Shown here: in pieces, positions 10,647 to 21,264 of the stretch
Position numbering within the stretch: position 1 is the first letter of the stretch
How the letters are laid out: every line of letters begins with the position of its first letter
Position numbers and translations under genes: made by a program
Assembly (NCBI GenBank): GCA_963970005.1
Contig: CAXAMN010023361.1
Coordinates: forward strand, 1,465,681-1,529,680
Length of the DNA stretch: 64,000 bases
DNA from: Durusdinium trenchii
Lineage: Eukaryota > Sar > Dinophyceae > Suessiales > Symbiodiniaceae
Reading direction: 5' to 3'
The notes under the pieces: generated by a model
Seen by the model: the letters and a program-made list of their open reading frames with translations, nothing else
Told to the model about the DNA's origin: nothing
The model's database searches: none

Positions 10647-11057
10647 TTGTCACAGCCCTTGGTCTGTTCCTGTCCCTTGCGTCTTCCATGGCCCATCTTG
10701 GTGCCAGCCAGCACCCGGCAGTGGACCTTACTTCACCCGTCGATGGCGACATCACCCAGCAGCGAAGCAGCCCCTCTCCCACCCTCCCCTTCCCCCCGCC
10801 CCACGGCAACCCAACTGCCCTGCCAGCCAGCACCCACCACCCCACCCCACTTGCGCCATTCCAGCAGCCAACAGCCAGTAGCGCACACCGAAGAAGAAGC
10901 GTGCCCTACCTGTCTGCTGGCCATGCACCCGACCAACACAGGACCAACCGCTCGCTTGTTCTGGCCTCACTGCCGCCATGCCATCCATGCAGGGTGTGCC
11001 GCACACCTCGTCGTCGAACAGCCACGCCCCTCGTGTCCATCTTGCCGCCAACCGTAG
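10647..11057 (+). CDS. RING-H2 zinc finger protein encoded by the retroelement
   Basis: This 136-codon frame has a proline-rich N-terminal half and a complete RING-H2 signature in its second half. CPTC is followed after about 21 residues by the core C-R-H-AI-H-AG-C, then C-PS-C near the end. Spacing fits C3H2C3: C-x2-C, C-x-H-x2-H-x2-C, C-x2-C. RING-H2 fingers normally act as E3 ubiquitin ligases by recruiting an E2 enzyme, so that is the likely activity, not shown here. The ORF ends five residues after the last cysteine (CRQP-stop), so it is either a separate small protein or the N-terminus of a polyprotein cut by a stop. An overlapping 341-codon frame (10547-11572) is probably a shadow. Confidence 0.55.
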   Translation: MSQPLVCSCPLRLPWPILVPASTRQWTLLHPSMATSPSSEAAPLPPSPSPRPTATQLPCQPAPTTPPHLRHSSSQQPVAHTEEEACPTCLLAMHPTNTGPTARLFWPHCRHAIHAGCAAHLVVEQPRPSCPSCRQP

Positions 11058-11647
11058 GTGGACACTTCCGAGGCCATCTTTGGGGCTCAATGCTCCTCTG
11101 CGGGCGTCACTTTGCCAGAGAGGCTAGGCTCCCCTACGTCGACACGAGAACTTCGTCACCTACTGCCCCGGAACCACCCCACGACGTCGTGGGACTTTGC
11201 TGCCACCGGACCCCGGGCACCCCGAAGCAAGCACGGCATGGCAGGAACCCCCGGACCGCCACATGGAGTGGGCACCAACATGCCACCAGCATAGCAACAC
11301 CTGGGTACCGGAATGGGTTTGCCTCCGGTATCCCTGAACGGCCCCCGCACCCTCGCGATCGATCTACCACGGTCCGAACGGGGATGGATCTGCCGTCGCA
11401 CGGTGTCCCCCCCTTCAGCTGCGCCCATGTCAAAACGAGCGAATCCCAAGTCAATCAGCAGCACATGCCCCGCCAGGGCATGGCCCCACAGAATCGTAAC
11501 CACCCCGACCGTGGGCCCATCAAGGGCCACCTTCACACAGAGTGGGACCCACCAACAGGTGGTTTTATGTAGCTCTGCTCCTGGCAGGAGCACGCCGCCT
11601 TCACCCCGCTACTGCGGAACAGTGGGCCACCCGACCGTTGGGCCAGC

Positions 11648-12274
11648 ATGGACCCGGCTTGTGGGCCGCCCATCCCTTGGCAAACCATCCACCGCATCCT
11701 CACCACCCTCCAGGAGCTCACCGCCGGCAATGGACGCACCTTGCCCCTGCAGGAGAGGGCACTGCTGCAACACGTACGCCAACGGGGGTTCACCCAACCA
11801 GCAAGAGCACTCGTCCATTTGAACTGGACGACCGGCAGCTGCGTGCAACCCAACGGGTACATACCCGCCACGGCACAGGAAGCCTTGCCCCATGCATTCC
11901 TCGGCGAACTCGGAGCCTCCCAAGCAGCCACCCTTCCCGACCAGTGGCCAACCAACCTGCTCCCAACCCAGAACGCCGGCCCTGGAGGCGGGCGCCCGCT
12001 CGACAACCCTGTGCCTGCAGCCGCACCAGCCCCCAGCACCAGCACCTCCACCAGCTCTTTCACCACCAGCGCAACCACCGACGGCTCCGCCCGAACACAT
12101 AGCAGGTCCAACAACCATCCGGCACCGAGGACCACCAGTGGCACACCGTCCCTCCAAGCGGGGCACCCTGAGAGAGCACCTAACAGCTCCACCTTGGCAC
12201 GCCACGAGGCGACCATGCGCCGGGCACTACTCGCCCTTGACAACGTCGACCTGCTCGGCATCCTCCGGCAATGA
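11648..12274 (+). CDS. Retroelement ORF of unknown function between RING and RT
   Basis: The 208-codon frame starts MDPACGPPIPWQTI. It has a compact N-terminal part and a long S/T/P-rich middle (APSTSTSTSSFTTS). It ends LDNVDLLGILRQ just before the RT block. No catalytic motif is recognisable. Its place corresponds to the linker ahead of the RT; it could be a nucleic-acid-binding gag-like region, but there is no zinc knuckle to support that. Confidence 0.4.
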   Translation: MDPACGPPIPWQTIHRILTTLQELTAGNGRTLPLQERALLQHVRQRGFTQPARALVHLNWTTGSCVQPNGYIPATAQEALPHAFLGELGASQAATLPDQWPTNLLPTQNAGPGGGRPLDNPVPAAAPAPSTSTSTSSFTTSATTDGSARTHSRSNNHPAPRTTSGTPSLQAGHPERAPNSSTLARHEATMRRALLALDNVDLLGILRQ

Positions 12275-12304
12275 ACATTCATGTTCGCAACGCGCCCTGC
12301 CTTC

Positions 12305-13441
12305 ATCCGTAGCCATGCATTTCAGTCTTGAACAAATTTTGGCAGCGCAAACGCCCTTAGAGACCACCCGAGCTTGGACTTTGTGGATGTTGTTACCCCG
12401 GATGATCTTGCAGAGACCGCCTGGCACACGCACCCTGCCCAAAGACGAGTGGAGAAGACGCATCTTCGCGCTCCAACGTGGTGAGTGGCACCAGCTTTTG
12501 GCAACCCAAGCACGCCCTCTCACACACCCCGAAGCCGACCATCCAGCACGGCATCAAAATCCACCTTCCCCCGAACGCAGAGCAGAGAGGGCACGGCATT
12601 TAGTTCACCAAAGCGAACTGTCTGCAGCACGGCAAGCCCTCACGGCCACGCCACCAGCTCCAGGCACAGCAGCCACCCTGGCACCCCGAAGAGGTCCAGC
12701 ACTTTGCCCCCGCAAACCCCTTGCACCTCCCAGCCGAACGGTTACTCACCGCTTTGCGGCGTTCCAGAAAAGGCGCAGCTCCTGGCCCGTCAGGCCTCAC
12801 AGCCGACACATTGCGTTTGGCCTTGGACAATGAAGCCACCACAAACCTTTTTGTGCATGTTTGCCAGTTGCTCGCCCAAGCCCGGATCCCGCCACACATT
12901 GCCAAAGCCCCCGGCCTGGGCAGAATGGTTGCCTTACAAAAACCGAATGGCGGTGTCCGTGGACTCGTCATTGGTGATGTCTTGCTTCGGGTTGTTTCAC
13001 GCTGCATGGCACAGTTTTTCGCCCGCCAGTTCCACACCGCTTGCAGCCCCCACCAGTTTGCATTATCCACCCGGGCCGGCACAGGGGCGATTGTTCACGC
13101 ACTCACCACAACCACCGAGCACAACCACGCCAGCACGATCTTGTCCACAGATGGCATTGGAGCGTACGATGCCATCTCTCGTGCCAGCATGTTGCAAGGA
13201 CTTTGCCACACCCCGGATGCCAACCGATGCCTCCCCTTTTTTTCGATTGTGGTACAGCTCCGACTCCGAATACGTGTGGCATGATGCCAATGGCCAGCAC
13301 CATTCCGTCAAAAAGCAGAGGGTGGAGAGCAGGGCGACCCATTCAACACCTCTTTGCCAACCCCTCCGACGCGCCGTTGCAAGTGCAAGCAGCACACGCT
13401 GCACGCCGAGCCCTGCAAGACCAGCAGTAGGAAGCCCCCAC
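12305..13441 (+). pseudogene. Reverse transcriptase region, frameshifted and missing part of the palm
   Basis: The frame at 12305-12720 carries the RT-preceding region (TRAWTLWMLLPRMILQRPPG, SELSAARQALTATPPAPGT). The frame at 12721-13230 then carries fingers and palm: LTALRRSRKGAAPGPSGLT, MVALQKPNGGVRGLVIGD, FALSTRAGTGAIVHAL and motif A as STDGIGAYDAIS. A later frame has SSDSEYVWHDANGQ and another GGEQGDPF, the start of motif B. After that point the expected motif B remainder and the catalytic x-x-DD motif C are absent. The sequence jumps to the region around 13442 (TWQQLVGE). The copy cannot encode an active RT. Confidence 0.75.
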
Positions 13442-14418
13442 CTGGCAACAGTTAGTTGGTGAACGCCCCCCGCCCAGCCAAGCAACATCGGTGGACGACC
13501 CCAACCAGCCAGGCTGGCAACAGCACGCCACACTGCCCTTCAACACGGCAGCGCGCGCACAAGTCTACAGCACTCTCGACCCACCCAGTCAAGCCATGCT
13601 CGACTGACAATCCGGCCCCGACGCTAGCAGAGCTTTCACCACCATTCCATACACCACAGAGGTCACCTATCCAGATCCCATCTTCCGCATCCTCATGCTC
13701 CGCCGCCTCCGGCTTCCGTTGCCTCTTACTGAACGCGCCTGTCGGTGCCGTCGCACTCTTGACCCATTGGGCGACCACCGTGCAGCTTGCAGTCGGGCAG
13801 GGGTCCTCAGAAGCAGAGGGGTGCCACTCGAACATGCGCGGGTTTGCCGGGAAGCTGGCGCCCGTGTTACAATGCACACCCGTGTGGCCAACCTCAACGT
13901 CCCTGCTGTTCAACGCGTTGACGACCGTACCATCGAAGTCATCGCAACCGGGCTGCCATTGTGGCATGGCTTCCAATTGGCCATCGATACCACTCTGGTC
14001 TCACCTTTAACAGGTGCTGCACAACCCCGGCGACGAGGCGCCCAGTACGCCGGCGCAGCCTTACACACAGCCCGGCAGAACAAAGAACGCACATACCCTG
14101 AGCTGGTGGGGTCCAGCAGATGCCGGCTTGTTGTCCTGGCCATCGAGGTGGGCGGCTGCTGGAGCCCAGAAGCAACAACCTTCCTCCGGCTCCTTGCCCA
14201 AACCAAAGCTCGGGAAATCCCCGCGCCTTTGCGGCTCTCATCGCACGATGGTCTGCCATCCTTACGCGCGCCGCTACGCAAGCATTCGCAGCAACCATGC
14301 TCAACCAGTCAGCCGACAACGCTCTCTCACCCAAGCACCATCCACCCCCACTGCCCCCAGTCGACTTCCAGGGCGGTGAGGGGTCTCATGAGCCGTGGAT
14401 TTCGCCCTTTTGGATTAT
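13442..14418 (+). pseudogene. RT-associated C-terminal domain of the RING/RT element
   Basis: After TWQQLVGE and AMLDSQSGPDASRAFTTIP in shifting frames, the frame from 13695 gives LRRLRLPLPLTERACRCR, LDPLGDHRAACSRAGVL, then HARVCREAGARV, IEVIATGLPLWHGFQLAID, TTLVSPLTG and YPELVGSSRCRLVVLAIEVG. It has the same domain order as the two inverted fragments at 8.3-9.3 kb. The CRCR...DHRAAC segment is a probable zinc-binding motif (C-x-C...H-x3-C). The end is in another frame (ARWSAILTRAATQAFAATM). Several indels make it inactive. Confidence 0.75.
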
Positions 14419-14452
14419 GCACATTTGGAGACTGGCCAGGATAAAAACAGTC
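14419..14452 (+). repeat. Right copy of the degenerate 34-bp direct repeat
   Basis: It begins GCACATTTGGAG and includes GGCCAGGATAAAAAC. It matches 10361-10394 at 29 of 34 positions. Confidence 0.65.
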
Positions 14453-14665
14453 TACAAACCCTAAACTCCTTTTGGGGGACCACCGCATGACTGGCGCGGC
14501 AAAAAGGCGTGTGGGGAAAAACAATAACAATATGTGGAATGCAATGGTTCAGTGGAAACCTTTAGTTTTGAGACAAGGAGCTGGCCAATCTTCTCAGTGC
14601 TGAGGGCGCTGATCTTGCTTAGCAGAAAACAGGATGTGGCTGCCTGGTAAGCTGAGCTCTCCTGC

Positions 14666-15515
14666 TCAGTCAAGAACATTCCTCCATTGTGCATGATGTT
14701 GTAGATATCCACCAAATTCTACAAGCAATGGAGCATGCTTGCAATAAGGTGTGTCAAAGGAAAAATCCTTGCAAAGTTGGGCAGCCACAGGAACCAACTT
14801 TACTACTTGCTTGGCTTTTATGGCACTGTGCAGCAAAGATGGAGGATGCTGATGGGGTGCCAAAACATCAGTGAAGGAGGAGACTTGCAGTCTTTTCACC
14901 TTCACACCATGGGGTGTGCCCAGCTCTGCACAGGCTTTTTCACCAGGTGGTTTGGTTTCATCGTTTTGTCATGCTTTTTGGTCTTGTCCAGGTGCTTGTA
15001 GCAATTGTCATAAAGCACATTTTCTATTGCAGATGCAGAGAAGCCAGCATCAGCACAGTGCATGAAATCATAAGTTAAGGTGAAGTGGCTCACCCCTGTG
15101 ATGTTGAGAAGCCAATGGTTTGTCAAAGGGTTCTTTGCCAACTCCTTGGGTGTGTAGCAGGGGCCTCTCCATTTTGCCTTTGGTGAAAAATCATTCCATG
15201 AACTTGCTTCAGTGTCGCATTGACACACCTCATGCATGGATACTTTGCTCCATGGTGTGGAAGTCCATGTTCAACTGAATTGTTCTCGCAACCTGCAGGG
15301 CATGCCATTATGATGAATCTCATTGCATTTTTGCAGATTGACTTGGCAGCAAGTCCTTCCCTTTCTGATCTGTTTTGGAGTGCTTCCATTTGAACATGTG
15401 TTTGAAGCTCCAGGTGAGGGTCCTGCCAACCACATCCATGGTGCCCTCCACACCCTAAAGCTTCAAATCTGAGATCTTCTTCTTGGTCAATATCACTCAC
15501 TTAGTTGGGGATGGA
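14666..15515 (-). pseudogene. Decayed member of a dinoflagellate multi-copy family of unknown function
   Basis: Three minus-strand frames follow one another in the expected order. 15500-15123 has GAKYPCMRCVNATLKQVHG. 15237-14902 has NHWLLNITGVSHFTLTYDFM followed by HCADAGFSASAIENVL. 14905-14666 has LQVSSFTDVLAPHQHPPSLL. I recall a dinoflagellate-expanded family with a PCxxC motif, then G-V-T/S...D-x-M-H-x3-L/A-G, then SxFTDP. The match is by motif memory only. A transposase-related origin is possible but unproven. The frame breaks indicate a pseudogene. Confidence 0.45.
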
Positions 15516-16866
15516 ACACAATAGAAAGCTAGACTCTTCCAGGCCAAGCTTCTTTTCTGCAGTAATCATGCTGTACGTCGTCATTGTGTGAAGGCTGTCA
15601 GCCTTTGTAATGGTTTAGCTTCGAGAAAGTGATCTATTTAATTCAAATGCGCTCCTTTGGCTTGCCTGTATATGTCTTCACACATGGGCGTCCAGTTCTT
15701 GATCTTGCCAATGTATGCCTTCGCACATTGGCCTGAAGGGTTTCATCTGGACAATAAACATAATTTGGAAAGAAACACGTGCGTTTGATAATCTTTTGCT
15801 GTGCCTCCCATGCTTCAAGTCACACTCACGTATCTACAGAATAATGCGTATATATATATATATATACATATGTTGGTGTTTGTGTGTCTATGTGTGTGCA
15901 TTTAGATAAGCACCCTTTATTAAAGGAAAGCAAAGCATTGCAATCGACTTCAAAATATGTTAGTTAGACTTATCTGCTAACCATCTGAAGAAAAAATCAT
16001 CTTTGAACTCAATAGCCAAGTCCTTGTATACACACTTGTTTTTGTATAAACAAATTATGAAAATCATACATTGAGAACAACAATATCTTTAAAAAAATAG
16101 AAAATCACATAGTTTTTACAAAGCACAAGAAAACAACGTATAACACACACCCGCACAGCGTGCCACACTCTTTATCAATCCGGCCTATGCCGCATGGATG
16201 TCGAGTTTCGAAAATTGCTACGTATACTGGTGGGTCCGTCCAAAAATTTGGATTCGTCATGCCTTTGGCATGAAGTGTTGCATGCTTGGAACGAGAAAGT
16301 TGAAAAAATCTGCACACGCATGGCGTAAAGGTATGGTCACGCCGTTGTTGGGAATTTTATTGGAGGCTCGGATTGTACATTGGTAATTTGCTCGCCGACA
16401 ACTGGGTCAAACGAACTTTACAATGGACACCCCTGGGTGCACGTGTAGCAGGATATCTTCGGCATGACTGGACTTCTAAATTTCATGCTTGCACTACGTA
16501 TAGTCACACCGATGACAGGCCAAATTTGACATTAAATTCTGCTGTCTGGAAGGGTTTTGAGGAAGATTTCGCATCGGTTTTTCGACGTGGATGTGAGAGG
16601 CCGTTCTTGTACACTAGGATGTAGATTTGCTTTTCTTTTGGTTCGCTTGTGCCCGAACTGGGCCGCCCAATTGGGCATACATGCTTCTACATTCCCAACA
16701 CCAGAATGCAGTTTAGTTTCAACTTGCGGGGCTGGGAGTGGTGTGCAGCTGCTCCGGGCATTCCGTCATGGAACCCTAGGTGCTGTGTGGAACCTTGGGT
16801 GCTGTTCACGAAAGGTAGCCCTTTTTGAGTTTGTTTTGCGAAGCAAGTGTCGGCGAGTCCGGGTCG
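15516..16866. other. AT-rich non-coding stretch with a (TA)n run
   Basis: A (TA)n microsatellite lies near 15849-15867. No ORF with recognisable features is seen. Confidence 0.5.
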
Positions 16867-17225
16867 AATAATTGATTGCTCAATTCAACCCCCCCCCCCT
16901 TCGAATTGATTTCTCAATACAGACCCCCCCCCCGCCCCCCGGGGAATTGATTTTTCAATACCGACCCCCCCCCCTTCTAAATTCAATTCTCTCCTGGAGA
17001 ACGTCTTCGTGAGCCTCTCATGATTTCAGGATAGTTGAAACCCTCTTGAACATTCAGAAAGAGTGCATATGAAATTCTAATCACGAAAGGTGTTCCCCGA
17101 GGGGATACATACCTAGAGTTTGTTTTGTCAAGCACGTACATTCTCTCCTGGGGACCGTTTTCGTGAGCCTCTTATGGTTTCAGGATAATTTAAATCCTGT
17201 GATGCTCCGATTTAATGCTCACCGA
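16867..17225 (+). repeat. C-tract tandem units followed by a longer tandem duplication
   Basis: Three units of about 40-50 bp pair AATTGATTNNTCAAT with a long C run (near 16869, 16909 and 16945). Then a segment starting TTCTCTCCTGG recurs at about 16988 and 17150 with TTCGTGAGCCTCT and TTTCAGGATA, a degenerate tandem copy of about 160 bp. Confidence 0.7.
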
Positions 17226-19698
17226 TGATCTGAGCCATGGGGCAAGTTTGTTTTCCTAAGAATCTTTGGGAACATTTCGAGAGCATATGTTTGAACATTT
17301 AGAGTGCATATGAAGTTATATTTACGGAAGGTCGCCTCCGAGGGGACAAATCACCATGTCGAACATTGCATTGTTGTTCCTGCCTCTCGCGTTCTCTTCT
17401 CTTCCCGCTGTCCTACCTTTCGTGTCTCCCTCCTCTCAAGTTGGGCTGACTGAGTGGTGCGCAGTTTGTCGACTGTCTGGAACCAATCCCTCGTCACAGC
17501 TCCAGACATGTTGTACGCGCAGCAAGGCCACAGGTAGTTGCGCTGCCTCCAGGGGAAACTTTCTGCACCAGCAACAGTTTTTGCACTTGTGGTGTGCGTT
17601 TGGCCTCCGTTACGCAGACCCCCTTCTGCACACCAATCCCGAAATTAGACACGACGCAATCTAGCAGCGCGTTCTCTTTGCCGGCGGCAGTTTTTGAACT
17701 TGTAGCCACTGTGGCGCAAACGCACCTATGATATTTGTCGTGCGGCAATGCCACAGGCAATTGCGTGCACCTAGCAGCGCATTTCTTCACCAGCAACCGC
17801 TTTTGCATTTGCATTTTGTAGAGTTCTATGCGCATTTTTCCCAGAGGCAGCTGCCAGTGCTACAAGGCAGTCGCTCGTCGCAACGCCAAACATGTTGTAT
17901 GCTCAGCAAGGCCACAGGTGGTTCCGCGTACTTTGAAAGACGTGTCTGCGCGAACAACATGCCAGCTATGCCACCGGCTTGTGTGTACCTAGCAGGACTT
18001 AGCTGCGACGAGTTTCCGTGCAAAACACGTGATGCAGCAAGATGCAGTATATAAGTTGCACTTGCTGTTGGGTTGCCAAGCCGGGTTATATAATTGATTC
18101 GAGGTCCGTGTCCAGAGCTTGGAAGCCGGGAGGAGATTGAAGGCAACGATGTCAGAGAGAGAGAGGGGGAAGATGCTGTGGGGCCTATACAGCTTCTTGT
18201 GGAGCATGTCTTTGAGTTTTGTATGATTTCATGTTTTCGAGGTTTCGTTATTTTTCGGGGGAACCCTGCGTTTCACGCGTGGCTGAACGAAACTGAAAGG
18301 GTGTCAAATCGCATTCACATCCGTTCGCGCGTCTTCTGGAATTGGAACCGCGTTCTGTTAGCAATGTGGCTCAGATATGTTGGGTGCAGTCTTGTGCTTT
18401 ACGCGTTCGCGTGGTGCTCGGCAATTGATCCTTTACGTTTGTTTGGTCCAACATCGCTTGCGAGGCACATGGTGAGGCATTGAATGCCACCAATGACACA
18501 ACGAATCCTCCGACTTCCAACGGGACAGCCAATTCCTCAGGTGGTTTTGCCGCTGGGCCGAGCACCATCCAAAGCGCAATGGAGGTGTTGCATTCAGTGT
18601 TGGTTTGGTGAGGTTTCTACCAGCAGCGCTCCGCATACTCAGTGTCGCTCACTTATATAGATGGCCGCGCCGGTCCTTTGTTGTTTATTGGTTTTGGTGC
18701 TTGTGTCCAACCATGGCTGCGGCACACTGTGAGGTCATTTTCTTTGTCCAGGCCTTGGGCCCTTGCAAAGTACGCTCAAGGAGTTGAGCCAAAGGCCGGT
18801 GCTGGGATAGAAACATGCCGATTGGGTCCAAAGATAGGTTTGTTGATTTTTTGTTCCGTTGGGTCTAGGGAGAGCTTTGGATGTTCCCTACGGTACATCT
18901 TTTCCGTGGAATGACTCTATGATCCAAGCGATGCAGTGCCCACTTGATGTTTTTTTTGCCTTCAGGGAAGCTGATGGTGATGCGCCATCACTGCAGCGGC
19001 CTCAGTTCTGGCACGCGCCGTCAGGGATATTCCAAACATTTTTGGGCATGGCATCACTGGAGGTCGGAACAATGTTCGGAAGCCAGTGCCCCAGACAAAG
19101 CCGAAAGGAACCTGTGGCATTTTGAGTGCGATGATCCCAAGACAGTGGGTGCAATGATAATGAGGTGCAGACGCATGTAATGCCAGCTGGGATTGGATAT
19201 GGTCGTGAGTCGCGTGCTATTTTTTTTGGGGGGGAGTTGTTTGCCAGTCAGCATTGTGAGGTTTTCCTTTCCAAGCATGCCAGGTTGATGCTGTCAAATG
19301 TCTATTGCAGGCTGTTTTTTTTTCTTTTTTCGACTCCTGGCTTTGTTGTCTGAATTTGCTTTTTGATGATCCAATTCAGCACTTGATTGCCTGCATCCTG
19401 CAGCTTTTTGTACTCGCAGTTTGTGCCCTGGCCTAGTCCCGGGCTCCTTTAGAGTGCATTCGTTTTATACCGACCCTCGGCAGACCAGCGGACCAGCGAC
19501 CCAAAAAACATTTTGCAATTGTTGGAAACTGGAATGGTTGATGTTGTTTCAATTGTTATTATTGTAGGCTGGCATAATTTCCATTATCACATATGTTGTA
19601 TATATGTATCTAACTATAAATCTGTAACCGTAGGCCTTGATTTTGTTGCTTGTTTTGAATGTAGCTGTTCCTGTTCATAATAAGGCGGGTTCACAAGC
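17226..19698. other. No gene recognised; three degenerate repeat units at 17.5-17.9 kb
   Basis: CAGCAAGGCCACAGGTAGTT (near 17520), GCGGCAATGCCACAGGCAAT (near 17742) and CAGCAAGGCCACAGGTGGTT (near 17903) mark a dispersed unit that includes ACATGTTGTAYGC in two copies. The rest shows no coding signal. The end holds the upstream region of the RRM gene; AATGTAG at about 19658-19664 is a possible trans-splice acceptor. Confidence 0.4.
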
Positions 19699-21264
19699 AT
19701 GGGTGGCCAACAATCCTCTGATGCACCTCAAGAGGATACGAAGGCTCACAAAACAGTGTTCGCGTTCGTGCGTGGTTTTCGAGGAATTTGTGACCGTTGT
19801 TCAACTCAAGATGTTGAGTGTGAATGCCCCTCTGTCAGGTTGAGGAGAAAACGGAGCCTCCCAAGGCTGAAGCTGTCCAGGCACCCAAGAGCGAGCCAGA
19901 GAAGCAGGAGGCAAAGGACAGTGAAGGGAAGAAAAACTATTCGAAGATGCCTGATACCAAGAAGGCATCTCCCAAGGAAACCAAGTCTCAGCCAAAAGCT
20001 CCAGTGCCTCCAGGTGCACAGAGCTCCGGGAGCTTGGCCAAACAGCTGGCGAAACAGGCACCCAAGGCGGCGGCCCCCAAGAAGAAGGTGCAACAACCAG
20101 GTCCTCCGCAGCAGCCTGGTCTCATCACTCCCGAGAGTGCTGCCAAAGCAAAGGGCAAAGGAGAAAAAGGCAAAGGAGGAAAGGGCAAAGGCTTTCAAGG
20201 AATTCAGCTTTGTGTTCGCAACCTGGCCAAAGAGGCCACCCCTGACCAGCTCAAGGGTATGTTCCAGCCCTTTGGTGAGCTTCTCAATGTGGACGTGAAG
20301 AAGAACACGGATGGAACCTGCCGTGGCTATGGCTTTGTGACCTTTTCCAGCATGGAAGAAGCCAAGAAGGCCATCAGCCAGATGGACAACAAGCAGGTGG
20401 AGGGCAAGAGCTTGGTCGTGGTGCTTTCGGACCGTCAGCAGGGAACGACCAAAGCGGAACGGGAAGCACAAGCCCCGAGTGGCCCAAAAGGGAAAGGCAA
20501 AGACGGCAAGGGCCCAGAAGGGAAGGGCAAAGGTGGTGCCAAGGGAAAGATGAAAGGTGCTGCTCCGCAAGCCGCTCCTTCTCCATTGCCTGCTCCGCCT
20601 CAGCCTGCTTGGCCATATGCGCAGGCTGAAGGGACCTACCCGACTCCATACAACTATGCCTATCCGATGGTTTCGCCCATGGCCGCCTATGCCAGTCAAG
20701 GATACCAAAATCCCCAGGCGGCTGCTCAGGCTCTCGCTCTACAGGCGCAGCTGGCCCAGGCGCACCAGCAAGCTATCCAGTCTCAGGCGGCCTGGTATGG
20801 TGGCTTGACATGCCAGTTCGATTTTGTATAGTTGGATTGATTGAGTTTCACTGGCTAGAGGGTTTCTTTTGATCGCTGACTCTTCCTAGGCCTTGGCCAA
20901 ATGGGCTTGCACCAATCCATCCCTGCAAACAATGTGGCGCAAGCTCCACCGCCAACAGTCTCTTTGGCCGCTGCGGCACCACCCCCCAGCTCCCTGCCGG
21001 AATGTAATGCACGTTGTATATTTACACACATATATAAATAAAAACATACACACACACACACATATATATATATATACAAATACACATATATATATATATA
21101 TTTATGTGTGTGTTTACATGTGTGTATATGTATATGTATATGCATATAGGGGTTGCTTCAATTGCATGACTGCAGACAGGATCCCAGTTGAGAACATGTT
21201 ACAGGTGGCCGAGTTCTTTGTTTCAGGCAGTCTTGGGCCGCCCTTCCGTTTCGGTCGCTGCTGA
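19699..21264 (+). CDS. RRM RNA-binding protein with K/G-rich and A/Q/Y-rich flanks, at least 3 exons
   Basis: Exon 1 (19699-19755) gives MGGQQSSDAPQEDTKAHKT. A GT-AG intron of 83 bp (19756-19838) is phase 0, and exon 2 (19839-20799) opens VEEKTEPPKAEAVQ. One RRM lies in the middle: RNP2 is LCVRNL, RNP1 is RGYGFVTF. It is flanked by KGKGEKGKGGKGKG before and another K/G/P-rich stretch after. The C-terminal part is rich in A, P, Q and Y (YPTPYNYAYPM), as in hnRNP-like proteins. Exon 3 (20890-21003) joins in phase 1 and continues GLGQMGLHQSIPANNVAQAP. A last exon (21176-21264, ending GPPFRFGRC-stop) is less certain, because its intron contains microsatellites and another acceptor at 21149 would give a shorter end. 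The protein probably binds single-stranded RNA in splicing or mRNA metabolism. The target is unknown. Confidence 0.75.
21024..21152 (+). repeat. (CA)n / (TA)n microsatellites inside the last RRM-gene intron
   Basis: Alternating ACAC and ATAT runs. They lie between the end of exon 3 and the probable last exon. Confidence 0.85.

Larger units (their letters stand above)
10361..14452 (+). mobile_element. RING-finger plus reverse-transcriptase retroelement, decayed
   Basis: In order on the plus strand: a RING-H2 ORF, an ORF of unknown function, an RT block and the C-terminal domain typical of this family. Frameshifts and stops separate every block. The edges are placed at two degenerate direct repeats (10361-10394 and 14419-14452). 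No endonuclease domain, LTR or integrase is visible, so the integration mode is not known from this copy. The coding parts are GC-rich and stand out from their flanks. The element belongs to a family I recall as abundant in dinoflagellate genomes; that assignment rests on memory of motifs, not on a search. Confidence 0.7.

Noticed and set aside
10547-11572. 341-codon ORF overlapping the RING ORF
   Set aside because: No domain and low-complexity P/H/T composition; the RING frame carries the conserved cysteines.
19625-19650. CCGTAGGCCTTGATTTTG upstream of the RRM gene as a leader relict
   Set aside because: Needs two insertions to align and lacks the GGCTCAAG end.
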